Source of the DNA: Sinomonas sp. ASV322
GTDB taxonomy: Bacteria; Actinomycetota; Actinomycetes; Actinomycetales; Micrococcaceae
DNA length: 64,000 bases
NCBI RefSeq assembly: GCF_030908245.1
Contig: NZ_JAVFJJ010000002.1
Coordinates: forward strand, 62,001 to 126,000
Reading direction: 5' to 3'
Program-made: the position numbers and the translations under genes
Part shown: positions 49,143 through 57,259 of the stretch, in pieces
Layout: every line of letters starts with the position of its first letter
How positions within the stretch are numbered: the stretch's first letter is position 1
The notes under the pieces: generated by a model
What the model was told of the DNA's origin: nothing
The model's database searches: none
Seen by the model: only the letters and a program-made list of their open reading frames with translations

Positions 49143-50110
49143 TCGTGACCCTGACTGCGAACCCGAGCCTCGACCGCACGGTCGAGCTGGGCGGACCGCT
49201 CCTCCGCGGAGAGGTGCAGCGCGCCGTCGCCGTGCGGCAGGAATCCGGCGGCAAGGGCGTCAACGTCTCCCGCGCGCTCGTGGCCTCGGGCCTCGAAACC
49301 GTCGCCGTCCTCCCGGGCGACCCCGCGGACCCCGTGCTCGCGGGGCTCGAGGCCACCGCCGTCCCGTTCGCGGCCCTCCCGATCGGCCAGGCGCTCCGCT
49401 CCAACGTGACGCTCACCGAGCCCGGCGGGGTGACGACCAAGGTCAACGAACCCGGCCCCCAGCTCGACGCAGACCAGCAGGCGCAGCTCCTGGCCCTCCT
49501 GGTCAAGGAGTCCGGCGGAGCGACCTGGGTCGTGCTCGCGGGATCGCTACCGCCCGGCGTCCCGACCGAGTTCTACACGACCGCGGCCGAGCGCCTGCGC
49601 GCCGAATTCGGCGACGACGCCCCGAAGATCGCGATCGATTCGTCCGGAGCCCCGCTCGCCGCCTCCCTCGGCGGGCGCCCGGACCTCCTCAAGCCCAACG
49701 CGGACGAGCTCGCCGAGCTCGCCGCGCTCGTAGGCCTTCCCGACGTCGGCACCCCGGCGGAACTCGAGGCCTCGCCGGAGCGGGCGGCCACCGCCGCACG
49801 CTCGCTCGTGGAAGCGGGGGTCGGCGCGGTCCTCGCGACCCTCGGCGCGAAGGGAGCCGTCCTCGTGACGGCCGACGGCGCGTGGTTCGCCGCGCACTCC
49901 CCTATCAAAGCCGTCAGCACCGTCGGTGCGGGCGACTCCTCGCTGGCCGGGTACCTCCTGGCCGACATCTCCGGAGCGGACGCCGAAGGCCGACTCCGCC
50001 AGGCAGTCGCGCACGGCGCGGCCGCCGCCTCCCTGCCCGGGTCAACCGTCCCGGCAGTCAACCAGACCGATCCCTCCGCCGTGACCATCACGGCTCTCAC
50101 GAAGGACTGA
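49139..50110 (+). CDS. fruK: 1-phosphofructokinase
   Basis: A 323-residue PfkB-family kinase converting fructose-1-phosphate to fructose-1,6-bisphosphate with ATP. Motifs: N-terminal VTLTANPSLDRTVELGG, substrate loop QESGGKGVNVSRAL, and the C-terminal ATP/anion hole STVGAGDSSLAGYLLA with the catalytic Asp. ATGA overlap with the regulator and a 2-bp gap to the transporter indicate one transcript. Confidence 0.93.
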   Translation: MIVTLTANPSLDRTVELGGPLLRGEVQRAVAVRQESGGKGVNVSRALVASGLETVAVLPGDPADPVLAGLEATAVPFAALPIGQALRSNVTLTEPGGVTTKVNEPGPQLDADQQAQLLALLVKESGGATWVVLAGSLPPGVPTEFYTTAAERLRAEFGDDAPKIAIDSSGAPLAASLGGRPDLLKPNADELAELAALVGLPDVGTPAELEASPERAATAARSLVEAGVGAVLATLGAKGAVLVTADGAWFAAHSPIKAVSTVGAGDSSLAGYLLADISGADAEGRLRQAVAHGAAAASLPGSTVPAVNQTDPSAVTITALTKD

Positions 50111-50112
50111 CC

Positions 50113-52116
50113 ATGACCGAACTCATCAGCCCTGAGCTCGTCCTGCTGGACGTCTCGCTCGGCGGCTCTTCGGCCGACGTGATCCGCAAGCTCGCCGAGA
50201 CGGTGGTCAACGCCGGCCGCGCGACAGCGGCCGAAAGCCTGTTCGCCGACGCGTACGCCCGCGAGCAGAAGACCGCGACCGGTGTGCCCGGGGGCATCGC
50301 GATCCCCCATTGCCGCTCGGAGGCGGTGACGGTCCCCACCCTCGCGATGGCCCGTCTCTCCCAGCCCGTCGACTTCGGCGCCAAGGACGGCCCCGCCGAT
50401 CTCGCGTTCTTCATCGCGGCCCCGTCGGGTGCCGATCAGGAGCACCTCAAGCTCCTCGCGAAGCTCGCCCGGAGCCTCATCAAGAAGGACTTCACCGCGT
50501 CCCTCCGGGCCGCGTCGTCCCCCGAAGAGGTCGTGCGGCTCGTCAACGAGGCGCTCGGCCTCGGCGTCGAGGCCCCGGCCGAGGCTCCCGCTGCCCCGGC
50601 ACACGCGAGGCGCAAGCTCGTCGTCGCCGTGACCGCGTGCCCGACTGGCATCGCGCACACCTACATGGCCGCCGACTCGCTCATCGCGGCCGGCAAGGAG
50701 AGCGGCATCGACGTCGTCGTCGAGACCCAGGGCTCGGCGGGCGCGACGCCCGTCCCCCAGACGGTCATCGACACCGCCGACGCGGTCGTGTTCGCGGTCG
50801 AGGTCGACGTGCGCGGCAAGGATCGCTTCGCCGGCAAGCCGTACGTGCAGTCGCCCGTCAAGCGCGCGATCGACGAGCCGCTCGTGATGCTCCACGAGGC
50901 GCTCGCCGTCGCCGGCGACCCCAACGGCCGCCGCCTCGTCGCCGCAGGCGGACCCGCCGTCGCCGAGCCCGAGGGCCGCGAATCCGTGGGCGGCAAGCTC
51001 AAGCGCGTCCTCCTGACCGGCGTCAGCTACATGATCCCGTTTGTCGCGGCCGGTGGTCTGCTCATCGCGCTCGGCTTCCTCCTCGGCGGCTACGACATCA
51101 CGAAGTACGCCGACAAGATCGTCGTCGGCAACAACATCTTCAATCTCCCGACGGAGTTCGGCCCACAGGCGTGGGGCCCGCTCGGCGCCTACCTCGGTGC
51201 GGTGCTGTTCAAGATCGGTGCCCTCTCGATCGGCTTCCTCGTCCCGGCCCTCGCGGGCTACATCGGCTACGCAATCGCCGACCGGCCGGGCATCGCTCCC
51301 GGCTTCACGGCGGGCGCGGTCGCGGGCTTCATGGGCGCCGGGTTCCTCGGCGGCATCGTCGGCGGCCTCCTCGCGGGCTACACCGCGCACTGGCTCGGTT
51401 CGCTGTCCGCACCGAGGTGGCTCCGGGGTCTCATGCCCGTCGCGATCATCCCGCTCATCGCATCGATCATCGCGTCCGGCCTCATGTTCGTGGTCCTCGG
51501 CGGCCCCATCGCGTTCGTCACGAAGGCCCTCAACGACTGGCTCTCGGGCATGTCCGGCGCAGCCGCCGTCGTCCTCGGCATCATCCTCGGCCTCATGATG
51601 TGCTTCGACCTCGGCGGCCCGGTCAACAAGGTCGCGTACTCGTTCGCCGTCGCCGGACTCGGCGCCGCGAGCGCGTCCAACCAGGCGCCGTACCACATCA
51701 TGGCCGCCGTCATGGCTGCCGGCATGGTCCCGCCGCTCGCCATGGCCCTCGCGACCGTCCTCGACAAGAAGACGTTCAACGCGGCCGAGCACGAGAACGG
51801 CAAGGCAGCATGGCTCCTCGGCGCGTCGTTCATCTCGGAAGGCGCGATTCCGTTCGCGGCCGCCGACCCGTTCCGCATCATCCCCGCCTCGATGGTCGGC
51901 GGCGCCGTCACGGGCGCGCTCAGCATGGCGTTCAACGCGGGCTCCAAGGCCCCGCACGGCGGCGTGTTCGTCTTCTTCGCGATCGACAACTTCATCATGT
52001 GGGTTGTTTCGATTGCGGTGGGCGTTGCCGTCACGGCTCTGGTTACGATCGGCCTCAAGCGCTACGTTGGGCGGAAGGCCCCGGAGGCCGTCGAAGCTCA
52101 GCCTGTCGCCGCATAG
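50113..52116 (+). CDS. fruA: PTS fructose transporter EIIABC
   Basis: A 667-residue fused permease that phosphorylates fructose to fructose-1-phosphate during import. Domain order: IIA (1-150) with the phospho-histidine at 66 in GGIAIPHCRSE, IIB (about 167-265) with the phospho-cysteine at 176 in TACPTGIAHTYMAA, then IIC (about 295-650) with around nine to ten membrane segments including GAGFLGGIVGGLLAGY and SFISEGAIPFAAADP. Start ATG at 50113 follows AAGGA. Confidence 0.95.
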   Translation: MTELISPELVLLDVSLGGSSADVIRKLAETVVNAGRATAAESLFADAYAREQKTATGVPGGIAIPHCRSEAVTVPTLAMARLSQPVDFGAKDGPADLAFFIAAPSGADQEHLKLLAKLARSLIKKDFTASLRAASSPEEVVRLVNEALGLGVEAPAEAPAAPAHARRKLVVAVTACPTGIAHTYMAADSLIAAGKESGIDVVVETQGSAGATPVPQTVIDTADAVVFAVEVDVRGKDRFAGKPYVQSPVKRAIDEPLVMLHEALAVAGDPNGRRLVAAGGPAVAEPEGRESVGGKLKRVLLTGVSYMIPFVAAGGLLIALGFLLGGYDITKYADKIVVGNNIFNLPTEFGPQAWGPLGAYLGAVLFKIGALSIGFLVPALAGYIGYAIADRPGIAPGFTAGAVAGFMGAGFLGGIVGGLLAGYTAHWLGSLSAPRWLRGLMPVAIIPLIASIIASGLMFVVLGGPIAFVTKALNDWLSGMSGAAAVVLGIILGLMMCFDLGGPVNKVAYSFAVAGLGAASASNQAPYHIMAAVMAAGMVPPLAMALATVLDKKTFNAAEHENGKAAWLLGASFISEGAIPFAAADPFRIIPASMVGGAVTGALSMAFNAGSKAPHGGVFVFFAIDNFIMWVVSIAVGVAVTALVTIGLKRYVGRKAPEAVEAQPVAA

Positions 52117-52141
52117 ACGCGGAGAAAGTTCGAGGTCGAAG

Positions 52142-53854
52142 ATGCAGCAGTTTCACGGTGTCGGTGTGACGCCTGGACGAGTGGTGGGGCCGGTTCGGCA
52201 GATGCCGGCCCCCGTCCGGGAACCGCACGCGAATGTGGCGATCCCAGCGGGTGTGACGGTCGAGTCGGAGACCGAACGCATCAAGGTCGCGTCCAAGGCG
52301 GTCCAGTCCGAGCTCAAGGCCCGCGCGGCCGCGGCGACCGGGGACGCGCGGGGCGTCCTCGAGGCCACGGCGCTCATGGCCGCTGACCCCATGCTCGTCA
52401 AGGGCGCCGTGAAACTGCTCCATCCTGAGGCCGACGGCGGCCCCCGCACCGCGGAGCGCGCGGTGTGGGAGTCCGGGGCGTCCGTCGCCGAGAAATTGCG
52501 TGGCCTCGGCGGCTACATGGCCGAGCGCGCCACGGACGTCCTCGACGTGCGGGGGCGGATCGTCGCGGAACTGCGCGGCCTTCCCGCCCCGGGGGTCCCC
52601 TCGTCCGACGTCCCGTTCGTCCTGACCGCTGAGGACCTCGCCCCCGCGGACACAGCAACTCTGGACCCATCGAAGGTCCTCGCGCTCGTCACTTCCGGTG
52701 GCGGCCCGCAGTCGCACACCGCGATCCTGGCCCGGGCGCTCGGCCTGCCTGCCGTGGTGGCGGCCGACGGCGTTGACGAGATCCCGGACGGCACCGAGGT
52801 CTTCGTCGACGGCGCGGCCGGAAAGATCCTCACCGATCCTGCACAGGCTGAACGAGATGCCGCAGCAGCGTGGGCCGCCCAAGCGACCGCCCTCGCGAGC
52901 TTCGCCGGGGACAACCGTCTCGCCGACGGCCACCCCGTGCCGCTCCTCGCCAATGTGGCAACGGGCGCCGACGCGGCGAAGGCCTCCGCCGCTGGCGCCG
53001 AGGGCGTCGGACTGCTCCGCACCGAATTCGCGTTCCTAGACCGTGACACCGAACCCGCCCACGACGAGCAAGTCGCCGCCTACGGCGCTGTGTTCGAGCA
53101 CTTCGCAGGCAAGAAGGTCGTCATCCGCACCCTGGACGCCGGCGCGGACAAGCCTCTCCCGTTCCTGACCGACACCCAGGAGCCCAATCCGGCTCTCGGC
53201 GTGCGCGGGTACCGAACAGATGCTGCCTCCCCCGGCGTGCTTGCTCGCCAGCTCGCTGCGATCGCCCAGGCCGCCAAGGAGCATGAGGCCGACGTCTGGG
53301 TCATGGCCCCCATGGTGTCGACCCCCGACGAGGCCGCCGCCTTCACGGACATGGCGCACGCCGCGGGGCTCCCCGTCGCCGGGGTGATGGTCGAGGTCCC
53401 CTCCGCGGCCCTCACGGCCGCCCACATCCTGGCTCACGCGGACTTCGCCTCCCTCGGCACCAACGACCTCACCCAATACACGATGGCCGCCGACCGTATG
53501 CTCGGCCCCCTCGCGACCCTCAACGACCCCTGGCAGCCGGCCGTCCTGCACTTGGTCAAGGCGACGTGCGACGGCGCGACCACCGCCCGCGCCGCGACCG
53601 GCGCACCCAAGTCTGTGGGTGTGTGCGGCGAGGCAGCCGCCGACCCAGGCCTCGCCGTCGTCCTCGCCGGCCTCGGCGTCACGACACTCTCGATGACGCC
53701 CCGAGCACTGCCCGCCGTCGCCCATGTCCTGGCCACGGTCACAATGGCCCAGGCCCAGGAGCTCGCACGCCAGGCCCTCGACGCTCCGAGCGCCGAAGCG
53801 GCGCGTCAGGCTGTACGGGCCGCGCTGCCTATCCTCGACGAGCTCGGCCTCTGA
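52142..53854 (+). CDS. ptsI: PTS enzyme I (phosphoenolpyruvate-protein phosphotransferase)
   Basis: A 570-residue cytoplasmic enzyme that moves phosphate from phosphoenolpyruvate to HPr. The N-terminal domain contains active-site His192 in GGGPQSHTAILARA. The PEP-binding barrel shows LLRTEFAFLDR, RTLDAGADKPLPFL and the late VGVCGEAAADP with the catalytic Cys. ATG at 52142 follows GAGGTCGAAG, 25 bp after fruA. Grouped with the fructose genes, as in several corynebacteria and Arthrobacter relatives. Confidence 0.94.
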   Translation: MQQFHGVGVTPGRVVGPVRQMPAPVREPHANVAIPAGVTVESETERIKVASKAVQSELKARAAAATGDARGVLEATALMAADPMLVKGAVKLLHPEADGGPRTAERAVWESGASVAEKLRGLGGYMAERATDVLDVRGRIVAELRGLPAPGVPSSDVPFVLTAEDLAPADTATLDPSKVLALVTSGGGPQSHTAILARALGLPAVVAADGVDEIPDGTEVFVDGAAGKILTDPAQAERDAAAAWAAQATALASFAGDNRLADGHPVPLLANVATGADAAKASAAGAEGVGLLRTEFAFLDRDTEPAHDEQVAAYGAVFEHFAGKKVVIRTLDAGADKPLPFLTDTQEPNPALGVRGYRTDAASPGVLARQLAAIAQAAKEHEADVWVMAPMVSTPDEAAAFTDMAHAAGLPVAGVMVEVPSAALTAAHILAHADFASLGTNDLTQYTMAADRMLGPLATLNDPWQPAVLHLVKATCDGATTARAATGAPKSVGVCGEAAADPGLAVVLAGLGVTTLSMTPRALPAVAHVLATVTMAQAQELARQALDAPSAEAARQAVRAALPILDELGL

Positions 53855-53905
53855 ACTGCCCCCGTCACGAACAGAACAGACAGAAACAGAAGGAGAGAAG
53901 CCTCC

Positions 53906-54184
53906 ATGGCTGAACGTACCGCAACCATCGGCTCCCGCGTCGGGCTCCACGCCCGCCCCGCCGCGATCTTCGCCGAGGCCGCCGGCGAATACGACTTCGA
54001 AGTCACCATCGCCAAGGAAGGCGAGCCCGCCGACGAGGCCATGGACGCCTCGAGCATCCTCTCCCTCATGAGCCTCGGCGCCGAATACGGCCAGAAAGTC
54101 ATCCTCCGCGCCGACCACCCCAACGCCGAAACCGCCCTCGACCACCTCGTCACCATCCTCGAAACCGACCACGACGCCGAATAG
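53906..54184 (+). CDS. ptsH: PTS phosphocarrier protein HPr
   Basis: A 92-residue phosphocarrier between enzyme I and the EIIs. His15 in VGLHARPAAIF is the phosphorylation site; the segment DASSILSLMSLGAEYG corresponds to the regulatory Ser46 region, with two serines where Firmicutes have one. Start ATG at 53906 follows GGAGAG. Last gene of the cluster, ended by a textbook terminator. Confidence 0.94.
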   Translation: MAERTATIGSRVGLHARPAAIFAEAAGEYDFEVTIAKEGEPADEAMDASSILSLMSLGAEYGQKVILRADHPNAETALDHLVTILETDHDAE

Positions 54185-54205
54185 CACCCCGCGCGCACGG
54201 CAAGG

Positions 54206-54248
54206 AGGACGACGACGGCGAGCAGCGCCGTCGTCGTCCTCGGTTTTT
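54206..54248 (+). terminator. Strong intrinsic terminator of the fructose PTS operon
   Basis: AGGACGACGACGGCG (54206-54220) and CGCCGTCGTCGTCCT (54226-54240) form a perfect 15-bp stem with an AGCAG loop, followed by CGG and a run of six T. It begins 21 bp after the ptsH stop. Confidence 0.9.
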
Positions 54249-54297
54249 TGCGCTCGCCGTGCCAACGTCCTCGGTTTCTTGCGCTCGCCGTGCCAAC
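54236..54297. repeat. 31-bp tandem repeat overlapping the terminator
   Basis: Two head-to-tail 31-bp units (54236-54266 and 54267-54297) differ at a single base inside the T run. Each starts GTCCTCGGTTT and ends CTCGCCGTGCCAAC. The second copy thus duplicates the T tract without the stem. The rest of the 54185-54419 gap shows nothing else. Confidence 0.8.
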
Positions 54298-54419
54298 GTC
54301 CCCAAGATTGGCGACCCCAGCGCGGAGTGTCGCGCGTACCGCCGGCGTTTCGTGCCGTCGGCTGCTCTGAAACCGGGGAGGTTGGAAGGTGGGGAAGCCG
54401 GAAACTGGGGAGGCCGGCG

Positions 54420-55082
54420 TCAGCCCTCGACGGCGATGCCGAGGTGCGCGGCCATGACCTCGGCGAGCTCGGCCGCCTGGTAGCTGGTCACGATCGCCCC
54501 GCGCAGGCCCTCGATGCCGCCGATGCGGCCGATCCGTGCGCCGCGAAGGTCCACATCCGCGAGTTCAGCGGCGGTCACGTCGAGGGAATCGACCACGCAG
54601 CCGTCGAATGCGACGCGCGTCGCGCCCGCGCGGCCGAGGTCGAGCTCCTCGATGACGCAGTCCTCGAAGAGCACGTCCGCGAGCTTCGCGCCGCGCAGGT
54701 TCACGAAGCCGAGCTTGCAGCCGCGCACGACGACGCCGTTCCACGTCCCGTCGTACAGCTCGGCCGAGCCGATCCGCGAGCCCTCGAGCTCGACGTCCCG
54801 GAACCGGGAGCGCGGCGCCGAGAGAACAGGCGCGCTGAGCCGTTCCATCCTCGTCTCGACGAACGAGGCACCCGTGAGGTCGGCCTCGTGCACCGAGACG
54901 TCCCGGAGCGCGCACTCGACGAAGGCGACCCCCGCGAGCCCGCGCTCGGCGAGGTCGGCGCCGTCGAACGCGAGGCCCTCGACCCGTGCGCCGGCCTCGA
55001 CGTCGCCCGCGAAGCCTGGGTCGAGGCGGTCGAGGCGGAGTTCGGTCAGGCGCGGTCGGGGGCTGGATCTGCGGGCGTTCAC
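54420..55082 (-). CDS. Pentapeptide-repeat protein
   Basis: 220 residues, most of it degenerate A(D/N)LXX-type repeats (FDGADLAERGLAGVAFVECA, HEADLTGASF, LRGAKLADVLFEDCVIEELD, AELADVDLRGARI), which fold as a right-handed quadrilateral beta-helix. Some family members mimic DNA and protect gyrase; the function of most is unknown. The GTG at 55082 lies six bases after TAGGAT, a leaderless arrangement. Divergent from the hydroxyacid dehydrogenase with only 37 bp between. Confidence 0.87.
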   Translation of the reverse strand: MNARRSSPRPRLTELRLDRLDPGFAGDVEAGARVEGLAFDGADLAERGLAGVAFVECALRDVSVHEADLTGASFVETRMERLSAPVLSAPRSRFRDVELEGSRIGSAELYDGTWNGVVVRGCKLGFVNLRGAKLADVLFEDCVIEELDLGRAGATRVAFDGCVVDSLDVTAAELADVDLRGARIGRIGGIEGLRGAIVTSYQAAELAEVMAAHLGIAVEG

Positions 55083-55119
55083 CCACCGATCCTAGTCGCG
55101 CCCCGCTTAGGCTGTGGCC
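55083..55119. promoter_or_regulatory. Face-to-face leaderless promoters
   Basis: In a 37-bp gap, TAGGAT (minus strand, 55094-55089) lies six bases before the pentapeptide-protein start and TAGGCT (plus strand, 55108-55113) lies six bases before the dehydrogenase start. The two -35 regions must reach into or across each other, so the genes probably compete for polymerase. Confidence 0.55.
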
Positions 55120-56079
55120 ATGAGAATCGCTGTGCTCGACGACTACCAAGGCGTGGCCGCCTCGTATGCGGACTGGGCTTCACTCGGCTCGGAGGTCACC
55201 TTCTTCTCGCAGCACCTGGGCCAGGACGACGACGGCGTGGTCGCCGCCTTGGAGGGCTACGACGTCGTCGTCGCGATGCGCGAGCGGACCCCGCTCACGG
55301 CCGAACGCCTCGCTCGCCTCCCCGAGCTCAAGCTCATCGTGTCGACGGGCCGGCGCAACGCGTCGATCGACCTCAAGGCGACCGCCGCGCGCGGCATCAC
55401 CGTGTGCCACACGGGCTACGTGCCCGCGCCCGCCGCCGAGCACACGTGGGCACTCATCCATGCGGCCACGCGGCGCCTCGATGTCGAGCTTGGGGCGATT
55501 CCTTCGGGCGGGTGGCAGACGACCGTCGGGCGCGGGCTCGAGGGCGCGCGGCTCGGGGTGCTCGGGCTCGGGAACCTGGGATCGCGCGTGGCGAAGGTCG
55601 GGCTCGCGTTCGGGATGGACGTCGTCGCGTGGAGCGAGAACCTCACAGATGAGCGGGCGGCCGAGGTCGGCGTGCGGCGGGTGCCCCGGGATGAGCTGTT
55701 CGCTTCGGCTGACATCCTCACGATCCACCTCGTGCTCTCCAAGCGCACGCGCGGCCTCGTCGGCGCGGCCGAGCTCGCCCTCATGAAGCCGGACGCGATC
55801 CTCGTCAACACGTCGCGGGGACCGATCGTGGACGAGGCCGCGCTCGTCTCCGCGCTGCGCGGTGGACGGCTCGGGCTCGCGGCCCTCGACGTGTTCGACG
55901 TCGAGCCGCTCCCCGCCGACCATCCCCTGCGGACCGCGCCGCGCGTCGTGCTGACACCGCACATCGGCTACGTGACCCGCGAGCAGTACGAGGTGTTCTA
56001 CCGCGACGCGGTCGAGGACATCGCGGCGTTCGCTTCCGGATCCCCCGTGCGGGCCATGGAGCTCCCGCCCAAGGGGTGA
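55120..56079 (+). CDS. D-2-hydroxyacid dehydrogenase family protein
   Basis: 319 residues, NAD(P)-dependent. The NAD loop is LGVLGLGNLGSRVAKVGLAF, the catalytic arginine lies near LVNTSRGPIVDEAALVSAL, the glutamate near ALDVFDVEPLP and the histidine in VVLTPHIGYV. Resembles glyoxylate/hydroxypyruvate or phosphoglycerate dehydrogenases lacking an ACT domain; the substrate is open. ATG at 55120 lies six bases after TAGGCT, so leaderless. Confidence 0.88.
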   Translation: MRIAVLDDYQGVAASYADWASLGSEVTFFSQHLGQDDDGVVAALEGYDVVVAMRERTPLTAERLARLPELKLIVSTGRRNASIDLKATAARGITVCHTGYVPAPAAEHTWALIHAATRRLDVELGAIPSGGWQTTVGRGLEGARLGVLGLGNLGSRVAKVGLAFGMDVVAWSENLTDERAAEVGVRRVPRDELFASADILTIHLVLSKRTRGLVGAAELALMKPDAILVNTSRGPIVDEAALVSALRGGRLGLAALDVFDVEPLPADHPLRTAPRVVLTPHIGYVTREQYEVFYRDAVEDIAAFASGSPVRAMELPPKG

Positions 56080-56160
56080 CGCCCGCCGTCGACCGTTCAG
56101 GGGTCAGCTGGCGCGGGTGCGGCGCCGTCCAAGGGTCAGATTCCGGGGGTGCTCACGACC

Positions 56161-56316
56161 GCGCACCCACCGAAGGTGACCCCCGAACCGCCGCGCACCC
56201 ACCGAAGGTGACCCCCGAACCGCCGCGCACCCACCGAAGGTGACCCCCGAACCGCCGCGCACCCACCGAAGGTGACCCCCGAACCGCCGCGCACCCACCG
56301 AAGGTGACCCCCGAAC
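56161..56316. repeat. 32-bp minisatellite, 4 full copies plus one truncated
   Basis: Five head-to-tail units starting at 56161, 56193, 56225, 56257 and 56289 (the last only 28 bp). Units are identical: GCGCACCCACCGAAGGTGAC followed by CCCCGAACCGCC. No spacers, so not CRISPR. Each unit contains the small dyad CACC-GAA-GGTG. It occupies most of the 56080-56321 gap between convergent genes. Unit length is not a multiple of three, so it is not coding repeat. Confidence 0.93.
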
Positions 56317-56321
56317 GATAG

Positions 56322-57080
56322 TCAGCGCTTCGGGCGGCGGCGCGGCCCCTGCTTGAGGCGAGCCGGCGCGACGCGGCTCAGGAGGACGATCGCCTTGTAC
56401 CGGCGCGACGGGATCGAGACGGGCTTCCCCCGGAGGTTGTCGAGGAGCCCTTCGCGCACGACGCGCGGGGCGCGCAGCCACATGAACGGCGGGATGAAGG
56501 CCTTCGACATGCCCATCCGTTCGTGGAACTCGGTGTGCACGAAGCCCGGGCAGAGGGCGGTCACCAGAACGCCGCTCGGCTTGTAGTGCAGATTGGCCCA
56601 CTGGCTGAACGAGAGGATCCACGCCTTCGCGGCCGAATACGAGCCGCGCGGCACGAACGCCGCGACGGACGCGACGTTGATGATTCGCCCCTCGCGGCGC
56701 GCCGTCATGGCTCGCAGCGCCGCGTGGCACAGGCTGAGCGTCGACTCGACGTGGAGATGGAGGTGCCGGATCTCGTCCTCGAGCGGGTTCTCATCGAAAT
56801 CGTGCAGAAGGCCGATCCCGGCATTGTTGACGAGGACCCCCACCGGCCGCGCGGGGTCGGCGACGCGGTCGACGACGGCGGCGAGCTGGGCGGGATCGGT
56901 CAGATCGGCGGGCAGCACCTCGACGGTGACGCCGGTGCGGGAGCGTAGCTCGGCCGCGAAACCCTCGAGCCGCTCCCGGTTGCGCGCAACGAGCACGAGC
57001 GCGTGCCCCTGGGCCGCAAGCTGACGCGCGAACTCGGCACCGAGGCCGGAGCTCGCGCCCGTGATGAGCGCCGTCGTCAT
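56322..57080 (-). CDS. Short-chain dehydrogenase/reductase
   Basis: 252 residues of the DltE/YqjQ-like classical SDR group. Cofactor loop ITGASSGLGAEFARQLA, VLVNNAGIGLLHDF, INVASVAAFVPRGSYSAAKA with the catalytic Ser, Tyr and Lys, and PGFVHTEFHERMG. The C-terminal tail is strongly basic (LKQGPRRRPKR). ATG at 57080 lies seven bases after TAGGCT (leaderless). The minisatellite starts 6 bp past the stop. Substrate unknown. Confidence 0.88.
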   Translation of the reverse strand: MTTALITGASSGLGAEFARQLAAQGHALVLVARNRERLEGFAAELRSRTGVTVEVLPADLTDPAQLAAVVDRVADPARPVGVLVNNAGIGLLHDFDENPLEDEIRHLHLHVESTLSLCHAALRAMTARREGRIINVASVAAFVPRGSYSAAKAWILSFSQWANLHYKPSGVLVTALCPGFVHTEFHERMGMSKAFIPPFMWLRAPRVVREGLLDNLRGKPVSIPSRRYKAIVLLSRVAPARLKQGPRRRPKR

Positions 57081-57259
57081 ACGGCCCAGCCTAGCCGCGC
57101 GGCGCTCGCCTTGGCGGGCTTTGTCGGACCGGCACAAATCTCCCCGCGTGGTAGGGCGGCTTCCCGCCGAGGATCTGTAGGAACCCACCAAATCCGACGT
57201 GGCGGTATTGACAGCTCCATGAGCGCCGAAAAAGTACGTCAAGAGGAATACTTGATTGC

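Noticed and set aside
49573-51957. A 794-codon minus-strand frame opposite fruK and fruA
   Set aside because: Antisense shadow of strongly biased codons; it encodes Arg/Asp/Glu/Ala-rich sequence with no family features, while fruK and fruA are certain.
56161-56316. Possible CRISPR array
   Set aside because: The 32-bp units are directly adjacent with no spacers, and no cas genes are present; it is a plain tandem repeat.
56104-56730. Minus-strand reading frame through the minisatellite
   Set aside because: The unit is 32 bp, so repeats shift frame, and the frame overlaps the real SDR gene out of register; it is a by-product of GC-rich DNA.
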